A DNA stretch of 64,000 bases, taken from Antrodiella citrinella. Lineage: Eukaryota > Basidiomycota > Agaricomycetes > Polyporales > Steccherinaceae. Of this stretch, positions 35,399-47,897 are shown one piece after another; position 1 is the first letter of the stretch, and every line of letters starts with the position of its first letter. Location: assembly GCA_004802725.1 (NCBI GenBank), contig SGPM01000044.1:58046-122045 (forward strand), given 5' to 3'. The notes beneath the pieces were generated by a model. That model saw only the letters and a program-made list of their open reading frames with translations. It had not been told where the DNA came from and did not search any database. The position numbers and the translations under genes are program-made.

Positions 35399-38300
35399 TC
35401 AGATCTTTACTCGTTTGCGGTTCGGGCCAGCTACGATGGCAAATGTCAACATATAACATTAATTACACACCGCAAAGTACCTACCATCTGTTGGCGGGTG
35501 CGTAAACCACGTCAGCTGGCCGCTCCTTGTGCCCGTCAGAATCAGTCCGGCCAAATTTGCGGTTCCGTTGAAACTCTGCGAGCGACGGTAAGTTCCCACT
35601 CGCATAACAAGAACGACGTAAAAGGAAAACCCACCGAAACAGTGTTGACAGAGTCTTCTGCAAAAATAAACATATCAGCCGTGAGGGACACGACGGAAGC
35701 ACTGAAGGAGGGCCCGCTCACCTTCACCGTGTTTCAGACCATACACCACATCGCCTGCGCTCCGGTCCCACACCATCACGCAACCGCGCACGCTCCCGTG
35801 CACGACGCTCTGTCCGCTGCTGACGAACACGGCGCCGAACGTGTGTGTGAACGGACCTGGCAGCTCCATGTCTTTCACCGTGAAGGATTGCTCGACACTG
35901 CCCTTGTTGGCGTCCAATCGCACGTTGACGAGCTCGCAGCGGCCGTCTGCGAGTGTCGTAAGTCCGATTTGCCCTCTGACATCGGTCTCCAATGATGAGC
36001 TGTGTAGGATCAAGACCGGTGTTAGTGTTCCAGAAGACACAAATACACGGGCCACGTACATTGGTGCCTTCGTAAATATCTTCAATGCCTTCAGCGTGCC
36101 GTTTGGCACCTCACAGTGCCATCTGAAACGAAAGATGAATTTCACGTTCACAGGAGAATCGGATGAGTGTACGTACAGGGTACCATCCTCAGTGCCACCC
36201 ACAAGAGCTTCACCTTCATCCACAAACTTGAGTGCCGTCACCTTCTGGCGTCCAATGGAGCGCTGATTAATCCATGTCCCTAAAACGACGGTTGAGTACA
36301 CAGTGAAGGGAGGTAGCTCCTATGAACGCCGTACCTTTCATGAACGTCCATACCTTCACGCCTTCAGTCGGCAGAGCGATAGCGATCCTGTCTTTGACAA
36401 AGGCGAGGCAGCTGGGACTTTCTTTCATCTGACGTCCTGCGTTGACGTCAAGCAGTTTCGCCCACATCCACTTGTTCTGCGCCTGCATGCGAAGTTAGCC
36501 GACCAGTTTACACACGGCCACGCGAGGATGCACGTACATTGCGAGTCCAGGTACTCAAGATTCCATTGTCTCCTAAGGTGATGACACCAGAGTCGTGGTC
36601 CATCCACGCAACAGCTATCACCTGCATATTATGCCCCAACTTAGCGATCTCCTGTCGCGATCTACGGTTCCATATCCGTACACTCTTATCCCAACCTGCA
36701 AAAAGCAATAGTCTCAGCTGGATCGAGCCGCTATGTGAGCCACAATTCACTTACAAGCGATTGCGAACTGAGTCCCGTCAGAATTGAACGTGATAGTGCG
36801 GATTCCAGCATCACCGTCTGCCTTGATCCGTACACAGTGTACAGGGTCACCCGTGGCCCACGCAAAGTCAGTCTTTACCTTCGAATCCGGAGCAAGTGGC
36901 GTAGGTGAGACCATCCGTTTGACGCCTCTGCGCGGAGAGTAAGAGCCTGCCGCTGTACCTGTGAATGCAGGCGGCTTAGGAGGAAGCGGGTGGGAGGGTG
37001 TGGTCGCGGTTGGCGTAGGCGTTAATCGAGGCGCGGGGGCAGGGGCAGGGGTGGAGGACGAGGATGAAGTCGAGGCAGCAGCTGCACGAAGATATCATGA
37101 GATCGATGACGGCACATAGAGACAACTCAAACTTACCAGGACCAGGACCAGAAACGTACACATTCTGATACGAGGTTACACCTGAAAGACTGACTCTCAA
37201 AGCAGGCGGCCCAGACTTCCCTGACTGGTCAGGCTGCGGTGTCGTGGAGGGCGCAGGCTCTCCTGTTGTAGGAGGCGTCGGCGAATGTGCAGACGTGGAT
37301 GGTGCTCCTGACCCTGACAGTGCCTCGGGTGTGGGTGTGGCAACAGCAGCAGCGTCGGACACTGGCGTTTTCGCAGGTTGAGTACGCGCAGTTCCATTCG
37401 TACCAGCTGCATTAGCCTTAGCATGACTCCTTGTGTTATAAGGCCACCCGTTTCCAACGACAACAGGTTTCTTTGATCCAGCAGGACTCTGTACATTAAC
37501 AGAGCCTGCTTCTGGCACTCGACTGGACAATGGAACAGCTCTTGCGGGCTGTATGTTCAAAGGATTAGAGTAAGACCCAGATGGGATGTGCGCGATGACT
37601 TTCGGCGCTGGTGGAGGCGAACGCGGGGGAGATGGCTCTTCTGCACGTTGCCAAGGTTGCCAAGCAGAAGGGAACGTAGCGGTCAGAGAGGGATGCAGTG
37701 CTCTTGCGGGGACAGCAGGGATGAAGCCAGGTTTGGTTCTAGGGATAGCGCCAGGCTGCGATCTAGGAATATAGGGAGGATACGGGGCCACTGGTGATCG
37801 GAAGTAGGAGGGCTGTGGCGGGGCGGCTCTAGCTTTCGGAGGAGCAGGAGAGGGATCGTACTCTGAGTTGCTTGGTCTGGAGGCAATGTCTCTCGCGTCA
37901 TTGGCCACACCGCTTGGAGGGATATCTTCCACTTTCACCTTGCTGCTTGATGCTGCATGGTTAGATGGTGGGGTCACAGCTTTAGTACGAGCCTGAGGTG
38001 GAGGGGGAGGAGGAGGAGATGCTCTCGAAGGCTCTGTGGGAGGTGGTGGTGGAAGGGGAGGAGACGGAAGGAGTGTAGGAGGCGCAGGAGTGGAAGGCGC
38101 AGGAGCGGGAGCAGGAGCAGGAGTTTGAGGCAGTGCGGCAAGTCTTACGGTAGATGAGGTCTACCAAATTCGGTCAGTCTTGTAGTAGCATATGCATGAT
38201 ACATGCCGACTTACATCTTGAGACTGAGATTCCGGCTCTTTATGAACAGAAGACTGCATCGCTAGCTCTGGCTGCGTCGGAGTAGTCACAAAATCCTTCA

Positions 38301-39678
38301 AGTATCCACCTGACACGAACGGGAACGGGACGGCCTTGCGTTTTGGTACGTAAGGCGTGTGCACTATCTGTGATTGAGGCAGATCTTGAGTACGTTTCTC
38401 CGCGATGGCAGGTGTGGACGGTGACGAGGCGACAATGGCAACAGACGGACTCGAAGGAGTCGTCATTCCTGGCAGTGATTCTGAGTGTGAGTCATGTTGT
38501 AGCTGCTGAGATGACCCTGTTGACTTAGGCGAAGGAAGATGGAGATTGGTGCGATCCACAGGTGGAGTAAAAGTCTTGTGGAACGCAATGATTTCAGGTG
38601 TGATAGCTAGCCCGGGTGCGTCACCGCTATTTGGCGAGAGATGCAAGGGGGAAATACGAGCCTCTGTGGTGGCGAGTGTCTGAGGCGTGTTTGCGGTAGA
38701 TATCGACAACTCGGGCAAAGAGAACGTCCGAGGGGAGTAAGACATTGACTTCCCTCGTCCGTCAGAAGGAGTGGATGGCTTCGCAGGTACTATGGCGGGG
38801 GACAATGTAGGGCTGCTGGGGGCCGAGTCCAATTCCATTGGAGATAGACTACGCTCCCGTTCATATTCAGAAGTGTTGTCTTCAACTTCATTTGGGGAAG
38901 AAAGTGGAGTTATCGCCACAGCCGCTGCGGGAGTTGGAGGTAAGTCGAGAACCGTTTGAACTGTACCATCATGGTACGTAATCACTGCGACGTCTGTTTG
39001 GGTATCCTTAGCGTGAGTGATCCTTGGTGGCTCTACCGCTTGTATTCCAGATGATACGAGTGGTCTAACTGGTTCTGGGTCGGTTTCTACCGCGCAAGAT
39101 GTAGTTGAGACTTGGCACTGTACACCAACAGACGTGTACGATGTAGACTTTGAAGGTGGAAAACCTATGATATGCATGAAACATCTGACGCCAAGGATAC
39201 AGTGTGAGGGGTACTCACCGAAGGACCTAGAACCCGTCTGTCCTACTCCATTCTGACCTGGCCACGCCTTCCTCATTCTTGGAGGCATCGTATACACTGC
39301 AGGCTTTGGTGGTTCGACCACCACCGGTGTTTGAGGAGGGGGTGGAAGGGTCTCAATGACTTTCTTGTCCACGATGCTCCCAGTCAAGATGACTGGCGTG
39401 TCCATGTGTCTGCCATCTGGTGAAGCCACGGCAAGAAGAATTTCTTTGCCAGGCTTGACCTCTATCCTCTTCTGTGCGAAAAGACTGAAATATACCATAG
39501 AAGACCCATCTCCTTCATCGCCAGATTCATCAGACAGTTCAATTTGGCGTAAGACGACGTGAGCTTTTTGCGTTGACCCATGGGCACGAAAGCGCAGGGG
39601 TCCGCGTATTCCAAGTATTGAAGCAACTGTGGGCTCCTGCGGCATTCCTTCCTCATCGCCTTCGGAAGAGCCGTCCAT
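35399..39678 (-). CDS. WD40 protein with long disordered N-terminus
   Basis: Starts at the ATG at 39678 (MDGSSEGDEEGMPQEPTVAS) with a moderately conserved-looking first domain (ILGIRGPLRFRAHGSTQKAH; VYFSLFAQKRIEVKPGKEIL). Several hundred residues of Pro/Ser/Thr/Ala-rich sequence follow, including a run of alternating Ala-Pro and long Pro tracts near 38000-38150. The C-terminal third is a WD40 propeller (IRTITFNSDGTQFAIA joined to CWDKSVRIWNRRSRQEIAKL; VAWMDHDSGVITLGDNGILS; TALKFVDEGEALVGGTEDGT). The last exons are joined through a GTAGGT...GTAG intron to end in PNRKRVKI and a TGA at 35399-35401. There are about ten introns. Exact joints in the Pro-rich part are not proven. The function is unknown; it is probably a scaffold. 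Confidence 0.75.
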
Positions 39679-40444
39679 GATCAACAAGATGGTGGTGGTC
39701 CGGGAACCTGAAGATGTGAAAGGAGGGATGAAGGTCGTCGCTAAAGAGAGTGGAAGACATGGTCCTTGTGTTGGCCATCTCCTTGGCCGCCAAATTAGTA
39801 TCGTGGGAATTACCTTCCTCGTTTGCAACCGCCTACCAACCGCTGAGCGCTTCGTTCACATACAGCGCTCAAGCTCTCACAGCACTTGTCAACTACTGCA
39901 TGTAATTCAAATTACTTCTGTCTCGGGGTGCGGTGTAACATCACACCGCTGTACATCCTCCATTCTCTGCAGTAATTTTGTTATCCGCAGGGGAAACTTT
40001 AACCCGATGTGGTCGAGATAAAATGGACCGCTTTAGCAACTTCGAGACCATCAACTCGTGGTTTCATCGTCGATGGACGCCGTTTCCGATATCATGATCC
40101 ACAGATGAATGACGCACTGACCACGGAGTGTACTGTATACGCACGGTAATCCAGCCACCAGTTGCGCAATGCGCAGGCTGAACACGATCGTATTGATTGT
40201 CACATGAGAGTTGGACTATCATGTATCATCGATAAGAGAAAACAACACTATACATCTGGACAAATACAGACAGCCATTCGAACCCTTGCTGCGCACACCA
40301 GTTCACATCCTCGTTGCAGTCGTGTGCCCTTCCATTATCACAGCGCTACATATTCGGCAGATACCGACCATCTGACTTTGGAAGTTAGTAACCCAAAACG
40401 GCAATACAGCTTCCAGATGCGGCCACCGTTCGTACAGTACAAAG
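39679..40444. other. Intergenic region
   Basis: About 770 bases between the WD40 gene start and the stop of the AhpD-like gene, both on the minus strand, so the promoter of the WD40 gene should lie here. No further gene seen. Confidence 0.4.
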
Positions 40445-41338
40445 TCAGCGCTCGGCTTTGAATACCACCCCACAGCCAGAAGCTACCACTGTGGCGATAC
40501 GCCTCACCGCTTCAACCTCCTGCGGACTTGCACCTATGTTCGACGCGTTCCTCAGATGCCATCCTGCTTGCTTGGGAGTGTCCATGACGATATTGACCAC
40601 GGACATGATGAACGATACTTCCATCTGGGATAGAACATCCGAGCCGCCGTAGACAATACCATAAGCAATGGTATTAGAGAACCAACCTGTTCGCAACTCG
40701 TCCGTTAGAGCAATGTTCATTTGCACATGCACACAAGCAGTATGCTGACCCATGTCTGGATGGATGTCATCCAAGATTTCTTGGACCTCTTCTGCGGAAT
40801 TTCCGTACATTGCGTTAAACAATGCGTGGCCGTCCTCGCTATACTCCTTTATTGTCTTAGTTGTATTCCTGTTTGTCCATACACGGATACATCATCGACA
40901 TTAGCGTTCATGCGATAGAAACTCGTACCTGAGAACACTCGTATCTTTAAGCTCTTTGGGCATCACCGTATGGAGAGCCGTCAAGCTGTTGATAGCCTCG
41001 AAGGAAAGATATGATGAATGTCATATACGATATCGTATGACAATTGAATGGCTCACCCGTGCATATCCGGTCAACATCCCAGCACGAAAGACACATTCAC
41101 GCATTCTCCGAGCGACAGCCAGCTGGTCTCTACGCAACTCATCAGGTTTTCGCTCTGTCTCCTGTTCAAGTTCTTCCAGCGCATTCTCGAAAATGAGAGG
41201 GATGGCTTCTGGTATATTACTTGCGCTGAACGCTGCAGCGGCTAGCACATACCAACGCCTCGACACGACCGATCGGTTTTCCTCCGATAAAAGGACTTTG
41301 ACGTTGGCAAGAAAAGTTGGTGTTGCAATATGAGCCAT
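40445..41338 (-). CDS. AhpD-like (carboxymuconolactone decarboxylase fold) protein
   Basis: All-helical protein of the AhpD/CMD superfamily as found in fungi. The first exon starts MAHIATPTFLANVKVLLSEE and contains RRWYVLAAAAFSASNIPEAI and RRMRECVFRAGMLTGYAR. This joins by an intron to AINSLTALHTVMPKELKDTS, and by another to EYSEDGHALFNAMYGNSAEE. The last exon carries AYGIVYGGSDVLSQMEVSFI and WHLRNASNIGASPQEVEAVR. The redox CxxC pair of true AhpD is not visible, so peroxidase-partner activity is doubtful. The C-terminus (FKAER) is not a peroxisomal signal. I chose the ATG at 41338; the longer open frame to 41419 begins with a GTG. The family assignment is from overall pattern. Confidence 0.65.
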
Positions 41339-41757
41339 TGAGACAAAGGTGTGGATGCTGCAGATGGCATTCACTCCAAACCCCTCCATTCCAATACGCA
41401 CTCCGAAATTCTCCGTCACTGTGCGGAAGGCCTAAACGCAATTTAGGTCCCGAGCCGATGATCGCATCTCTCCTAACGTTCTACTAGCGGCTGTGGCCAG
41501 AGTGAGTGTGCAGCCACCTAGGAATCAATCCTCAGTCCGGGTTGAAGAGCAAATTTCCCGTTGTGGTCCAGGAGCTACCGTGCATCGTACATGGCGGTTC
41601 GAGAAATAGTCGATTATCTGGCAAAAGAAGCCGAAGAACACAGTCGTGACCGGCCGGTAAGCGCAGTCTCATAGAAATACAAGTAATCCGGAGTACACAA
41701 GCAATACAGTCTGATTCGCATATTGATCAAAAACGTGAACGTCCGACCTTTGGCCAC
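41339..41757. other. Short intergenic region
   Basis: About 420 bases between the AhpD-like gene and the 3' end of the Dicer gene on the same strand. No gene, repeat or RNA signature seen. Confidence 0.4.
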
Positions 41758-44700
41758 TCACATATCTGGCATTCTGAACACTTCACCCTCTACATAATCA
41801 CTGCGGATCGTCGTCGCTGACATCTCTTGTGTCGGAACCGCAAAGTCGTCTTCTTCGTCTTGAACCTCCACTTCCACCTCTTCAGTAGGCACCGTCAGCG
41901 CGATGACATCCTGCGCTACAATGCGGGCCAGCGCTGCAAATCCTTCTTCGGTCTCGTCATTCAGCATATCCGTGGGCATATCAAAGGAAGGTGTGTCCCC
42001 GTGGTCCACCGCCATCGCGTCCGCACAGTCGCATATGTTGCCGAGGTAATAGGGTCCGTTGGGGTCATCTAGAATTTGGCGTGCGCGTTCAGCTGCCAGA
42101 CCCTTCGCCAACGAAAGATTTGAGGCGGGTATGGGTCCGACGACTGCGTAGTCGTGTGCGATGACAGATATAGAATCGTTTCTCTTGACCTCTTGTCGGC
42201 TCTGAGATTTCCTGAATAGCAGCAGCATCAGCCGAGGTACTTCAAAACTGGAAGAACGCTTACTGGAAGCTGATCTTCCGGCATCCAGACTGGGCAGACC
42301 ACACCATAAGATTTGACACAGGATCCCGGGGCATATTCGGGGATAGAGTGACCAACAGGTCGTACAAAGCATTCTCAGCCACAACACACGCTCTCTCAAA
42401 ATCCCATCCGCAGTCGACAAAGACAGCACCGAGGACACTCTCCAATACATCGCTAATGGCTTTCGGAGGGTCCTGCTTCCATCCGCTGTGGATGATCTCG
42501 ATATCAGATGTTTCCTCCAAGACAGGGACATATCGGCTGATGGCGATGCTTAATTCCACGTTGTTGATAAGCACCATCTTGTGTAACCCAAGCCGTTTGA
42601 TTGCCACAGAGGCCAGCGCAGGCGCACAGACGGCGCGTGAGCGGGCCCAAGATAACTGGCCAGAGGTAGCGCTCGGGAATTTGTTGTACAAGTAGCGCAT
42701 AGTGACCAAATCGATGAGAGCTAAGGGACTGAATAAGCATCGAAGTCAGGAACTTGTTTACAAGGACACTAACCGTCACCGAGAAACTCAAGTCGTTGGT
42801 AGGAAGTACTGTCCGTAGACTTGAAAGAAGGGTGCGTCATTGCTTCAACGAGTAACCGTCCGTTTCGGAACTGATAGCCCAGCTGTTCTTCTAAGGTCCT
42901 GAAAAGAGCCGAGACGGGATGATTCTCAACTTGACCTGTATAACGCAACTGCCAGGGAATGGGCCCGCCAAAGCCTAATCCCAACGCGGTAGCGGTGCGC
43001 AAGACCATATTGATACCTCCTGTCACAAACGCTGCTCCAAGAGTAGCCTCCATGCAATCCTGGAGACTTCTCCTTGGGAACCGACGGGCAACGGAGCGGC
43101 AAGGCGTGTCATCAGACGGGTCCCCATTCTCGGGAAGGGTAAATCGCCATATGCGTGTGGTGCGTGGTTCAGATGTAAGATAGTGCTCCAAACCGCACTC
43201 TTTTGCGCGAGCAAGGAGAGTGCGGTTCGAAACAGAATTTCTGCGGAGGATATCTAACTGGCCCTCGTGGCGATGGGGGAATCGGTTGAACAGATGTACA
43301 ACGGTACACACTTTCAGAACGGAGTCGCCAAGAGTTTCGAGACGCTGATTGTTGAAACCGGCGCTGGCGCTGGGAAGAACGAAGGCTTGCACGAGAAGGT
43401 CGTCTATGACGGGAGGTAGACCCAGTTCCAAACGAGCCGCTCGTGCACGATACACGTCGGTGATGCGATAACAAAGCTCGGGAAGGATATGGAAGGTGTG
43501 ATACACTTTCTCTGGTATTGTGCACCACCGGCACATCTCCTGGATGAGTATCTGGGTATCGAGTGAACCAGCCGGTGGCTGCGTAAGGGACGAGCCGTTG
43601 AAGTTGTAGATACTGGTAACGTGTCGCGGGAATTTGCTGACTTCGAGGCATGGGCCGTCCGTTGGGATTTCAGGGCTGACGCCGCGTTTTGTGTATTTGT
43701 TGATGAAATAATCTCGGTATGAGCTGAACGCGGCTTCGCGAGAGGTAGGCGGAGGTGTTGACATGGGAGAGAGGTCGTCGCGAATGCGCCGCAGCAGGAA
43801 AGGCCGACCATGTTCCCTGCTAGACATTACGAAGAGATGGTCGTAGTGCTCTTTGCCTATGCTAGACCAATCGGAGCAGCCGAATGGTTCAGTGACCGTC
43901 TTGTAGATTGTCTCCCAATCGGGGGTATGATTGTGAGTGATGGGAACCAGGTAACACGTCAATGGAAGAGTGATTCCTCTGCCAGTGATGCACCACCCTA
44001 GACCCATCCTCGTGAAGTCTTCCAATGCGCGTCGTTGGCGATATTGATCTTCCCGACTGAATCTGATATACTGGCCTTCCTCGATCGATATGAACTGCCC
44101 ATTGCAGACGAGTTCCACGACTGGTAGAGCCGTACCCGTCACAAGGCCAGCCACAGCTACTCCGTCGATGTTCACGACATGAAGCCACTGAGTCTCGCTC
44201 CTCGTCCAGGGGTCGCGGACCATGACGTCCATCGTATCGGGGATTTGGCTAACATCGTCAATGCACCGGCCATCCGCATCCTCATTGTCGCCAGTGTGCG
44301 ACTTGGTAGGTAAGAGGTAATCGTCGAAGACATTAAGTGAATGCAGACGCTTCACGGCCACGAAGGCTACGGCACGTTTTGCCTCTTTCTTGGACCGTCG
44401 TTCGGGCCCGACGAAGCGCAGGTCACGAAGTGGCAGAGGGAGTGTGGAGGGAAGCATCAAAGTGGCAGTGAAGTCACCTGTGTAGTGCGGGACGTGAACT
44501 GGCGTGAATTTGTCACGAGGAATGAGGGAACATAGATGGTTCAGCAGACTGATGGCAGTGTTGTAGGTGAGGACAGCGCCTGTGGACGGTACCACATAAC
44601 GTTCTCGTTCCGCAAGGTCCTCGGGATCCAAGATCTCTCCTTCCTCTTCTTCCACCACTGGTATCACCGCCGAATCATCCCTAGACTGATAGACAGCCCT

Positions 44701-46494
44701 GAGTTGAGGCTCGCTCTCCGTAAACGCGCGATAGCGTTCGACGTGAGCCGCAGCACCTTCTTGTATCATGACGATGAAAGTTGCTAGTTTCTGACGAGCC
44801 CGGCCGCGAGATTGGATGTAGCCAACCATGTGCTGTATGGGATCGAAGCGAATCACAAGCTCGCATGCCTAAACATTGGTGTCATTATTTGCATGCACAC
44901 AAGGCTGAATGGCAGCGAGCGCACCGGAAAATCAAGACCCTCTTCCGCGACTGAGGTTGCCACGACTATGCGATCTTGTCAGCGGAAGCATGACGACAAT
45001 AGATACGAACTCACGAAGATTCACAATATTATCACGGAACAGTTTCACAACATCCTGCTGTGTCCTCAAGGCCATTCCCCTCACTTGCGATTTGGCGACA
45101 TTACTCGCACCGTGTCCTATCAACTGTCCACTTCTGATGTAGTGCTCCAGCTGGGGAATTTTTGGGAGCATCTTGGAGAGACAAGCAGCAACGTGACGCT
45201 GCTCTACGAAGACAATGCCTTGGAAGCCTGTCGCGTAATGCTGTACAAGAAGGTCTGCGAGGAGACGGAGTTTAGGCGAGCACCAGGTTAGGTCAACGTT
45301 GACTGGTACCATCTGCGGATTGATGGGGTCCTCGAAAAGAGGTTGAAACTCGGCAAGAATGGATTCAAGTTCCAACAACTCCGGTGTTGATTCCTTCGTC
45401 CGTGCAATATCGTCTATATCTTCCATGCCACTTGGATACAAATAATCGGAGTGTTCATCTGTCTGATTTTGGTAGCTGGAAACGCGGTGCTTTATGTCGA
45501 GGTATAGGTATAAATCGGCACCATACAGGCCAAGGCTGTGATATGTTACCTCATACCTTGTTCTGATCTTGCTCACGGGAATATCAAGCTCAGAAGGAAG
45601 GTCGCCCAGATCGAGTCGATCCCAAAGCGTGGTTGGTGCATACAGAGGGTAGTTGTCGGGTGGAGTGGGGTATGTGTGGACAATCTGAGCAAAGTGTTGG
45701 CAGTGGAGATGGTATGTGAAGTGGAAACGCGTACCTCCGCAGGTTTGGGCGAGTGGTCCTGAAGCTCATCTACATGCTCGCGGACAGCAATGACCTTAGC
45801 ATCGAGATTCCGTTCAAGCGTCAGCAGCGACTCGACCGCATCTCTAGGATTCCAAATCGGAGACGCGGTCATTCCGAAGATTTTGGGTCGCTGCTCCGAA
45901 GGCCATTGGAAGTATTCACGCATAATCCCGTTGTACGCGTGATTCTTCCGCGTATGATGACATTCGTCAAACACGATTAAGGCTACCTGTATGAAACCAT
46001 AGGTCCCGATGCCGTAATTCTATCGAGTACATGCTCACTTTATCCATGCTCCAATGAGAATGAGTGAGAATGTTCAGAAATATTTGTGCTAGTAGATGCG
46101 TCAAATGGAACGCATTGCATGGAGCAAAACCAACGAACATACCAGTCATAACCAGAACGTCGTGCTCCAGAATCTCCTTCTTCCAGCCCCGCCTATCAGA
46201 CAAATCGATCGCCGTAGCCCCGTAACACTTGCTAACCCTCAAGGACGTCTCTCTAATGATGAAATCCCCCTGCTGCTCAACCAGTGCAACCTTCGGAACC
46301 AGGAATATAATAGTCTTCCCCTTGCCGGCGTTCTGGGTTGCAATCCACTTGATCAACAAGGTGCTGATGTATGTCTTCCCGCTCCCAGTGTCGAGTGCGG
46401 CGATGACATTACGAGCTTGAGCACGAGAGAAGATTTCCTCCTGGTATCTTCGGGGCAAGAGAGCCTCGCTGACTTGATCCAAGTTCACGGTCAT
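41758..46494 (-). CDS. Dicer-like ribonuclease III
   Basis: Makes small RNAs from double-stranded RNA in RNA silencing. Domains in order: DEAD/DExH helicase with Walker A ALDTGSGKTYIS and motif II VFDECHHTRKNH; helicase C part (GFQGIVFVEQRHVAACLSKM; MVGYIQSRGRARQ); Dicer dimerisation (DUF283) domain (TYNTAISLLNHLCSLIPRDK, KEAKRAVAFVAVKRLHSLNV). A weakly conserved PAZ-like region follows. RNase IIIa (NNQRLETLGDSVLKV and QDCMEATLGAAFVTGG) and RNase IIIb (SYQRLEFLGD and ISDVLESVLGAVFVDCG) come next. The acidic residues of both catalytic sites are present. A dsRNA-binding-like segment (VVGPIPASNLSLAKGLAAER) and an acidic tail end the protein. Roughly 1,400 residues, with about eight introns. The ATG at 46494 precedes RRYQEEIF, the usual helicase start. 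Confidence 0.93.
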
Positions 46495-46822
46495 AGGTAC
46501 GGCGATCGATTTGTAAGAGAAAAGGGACCATTATCGAAGTGTTAACTGGGGGGGGGGGGCTCAAAAAGACATTGTAGTTCGAAGAAAACCACCGCACGCG
46601 CATAATTTGGGATAATTTAGTCGCGCGCTTAGCCCTTCAGATCACCGCGCCGCAGACTCGCAGCATCGTAGTCAGCGAAACTGGTTCTTCTTAGCATAAA
46701 ACACATGAATATCATAGTGAAGTCATAGCGATATTACAGAAGAACATAAAAGGACGAGCATAAAAGACCGAAAGCACATATTAGATCACGAGGTGAAAGT
46801 CCGTGGAAATGAGAAGGGGTCC
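46495..46822. other. Dicer upstream region
   Basis: About 330 bases between the Dicer start and the stop of the next minus-strand gene. It holds a 12-base G tract and probably the Dicer promoter. It is A/T-rich near 46700-46780, with repeated CATAAAA text. No gene. Confidence 0.4.
46548..46559 (+). repeat. Homopolymer of 12 G
   Basis: A run of twelve G (C on the coding strand) about 54 bases before the Dicer ATG. It would lie in the 5' leader or core promoter. Such runs are prone to length errors in sequencing. Confidence 0.8.
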
Positions 46823-47845
46823 CTAGAACACGCCAGGAAACCGCGTCGCCGGACGATCTAGTTTCACATTACCAGAATTAGTGAGAGATCCCTGGTAGCT
46901 CTTGGACTGAACATCCATGTCGAAGTAGCCACAGAAGAGCGGGACAATGCAAAGACGGCGCCGTCCGCAATTGTATTCCTCGAGGATTCTAGGTATGGCC
47001 GTCGGCCCTACACCTTCTTCGCCAGCCACAATCTGAGCCATGGAATGTTGTTTCTGCGAATACGTATCAGCTAGGATATCATTGGAAAAGAACACCTGAA
47101 CTTAAATTCGTTGGAAGCTGTTGCCATCCTTCGACACTGACCAACCGTTGAGGCATCTTGCCCACAGAGTATCTACCCAGGTAGAACACGCGATTGTCGG
47201 AGTGCTTGACGAACAGACTAAATGGCCTGACATTCAGATGGGGGTTGATGAATGGCATGTATACACATCCATGTTTGCCAACCCATATCTCCTCACACCT
47301 AATGGCGTTCATGGCATTCACCACAACGATCATGTCTTGCACCGCACCCATTGAAAGAGGCTGATGAAATACGTCAGTCTGGAAGATGTCTAAAATGAAG
47401 GAAGACTCACGATGATAAGGAGTGAAGGGGCGGCGCTCGAAGTCCTGTCCACTTCATGAAAGCCCAGCATATTGGCGTAAGGCTTCACAGAGCGAAGGTG
47501 GTCCATGCGCATGAGCTTGATATCTCTTCGGATTATCTGCTCTTGTAAGATACGCCGCATGATGGAGGTATATAGCTCGCAGATCTCCTTGTCTGTGACT
47601 CCGTCACGGGACAGTGTATCGCTTTCGCGGACATACTGCTTTAGTTCCAAGCGACGAGAGAGAAAAATGGTCTCTCTGGGTATATGATTGCACTAGAAAG
47701 AAGATGTGAAGATGAGTGATCGCTGAGAGAAGACGTCAACGTATCCTATCCACTGACCGACATAGCATGTAGACACGGGGATAGTAGATCCAGTTGCTGG
47801 AGGTCGAGATGTGTTGCAGAGGTTTGGTATGCATCTTTGGGGCAT
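46823..47845 (-). CDS. Unrecognised protein, possibly DUF6697-like
   Basis: At least four exons can be joined. One begins NHIPRETIFLSRRLELKQYV (47710 down) and runs to SAAPSLLII. The next reads PLSMGAVQDMIVVVNAMNAI, then HLNVRPFSLFVKHSDNRVFY and LGRYSVGKMPQRLVSVEGWQ. The last is HSMAQIVAGEEGVGPTAIPR to the TAG at 46823, with NCGRRRLCIVPLFCGYFDMD. The pattern of a FYLGRY strand, a W.QLP stretch and a late VPLFCGYFD reminds me of the basidiomycete DUF6697 family, but I cannot check this. The first exon is unsettled: ATG candidates at 47845 and 47834 are in different frames, and neither donor is strong. The codon pattern and joints support a real gene; the function is unknown. Confidence 0.5.
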
Positions 47846-47897
47846 CTAGGAAAGGTTTATATATACCAATCATAAACCAAAGCAAGTGCACCTCAGA

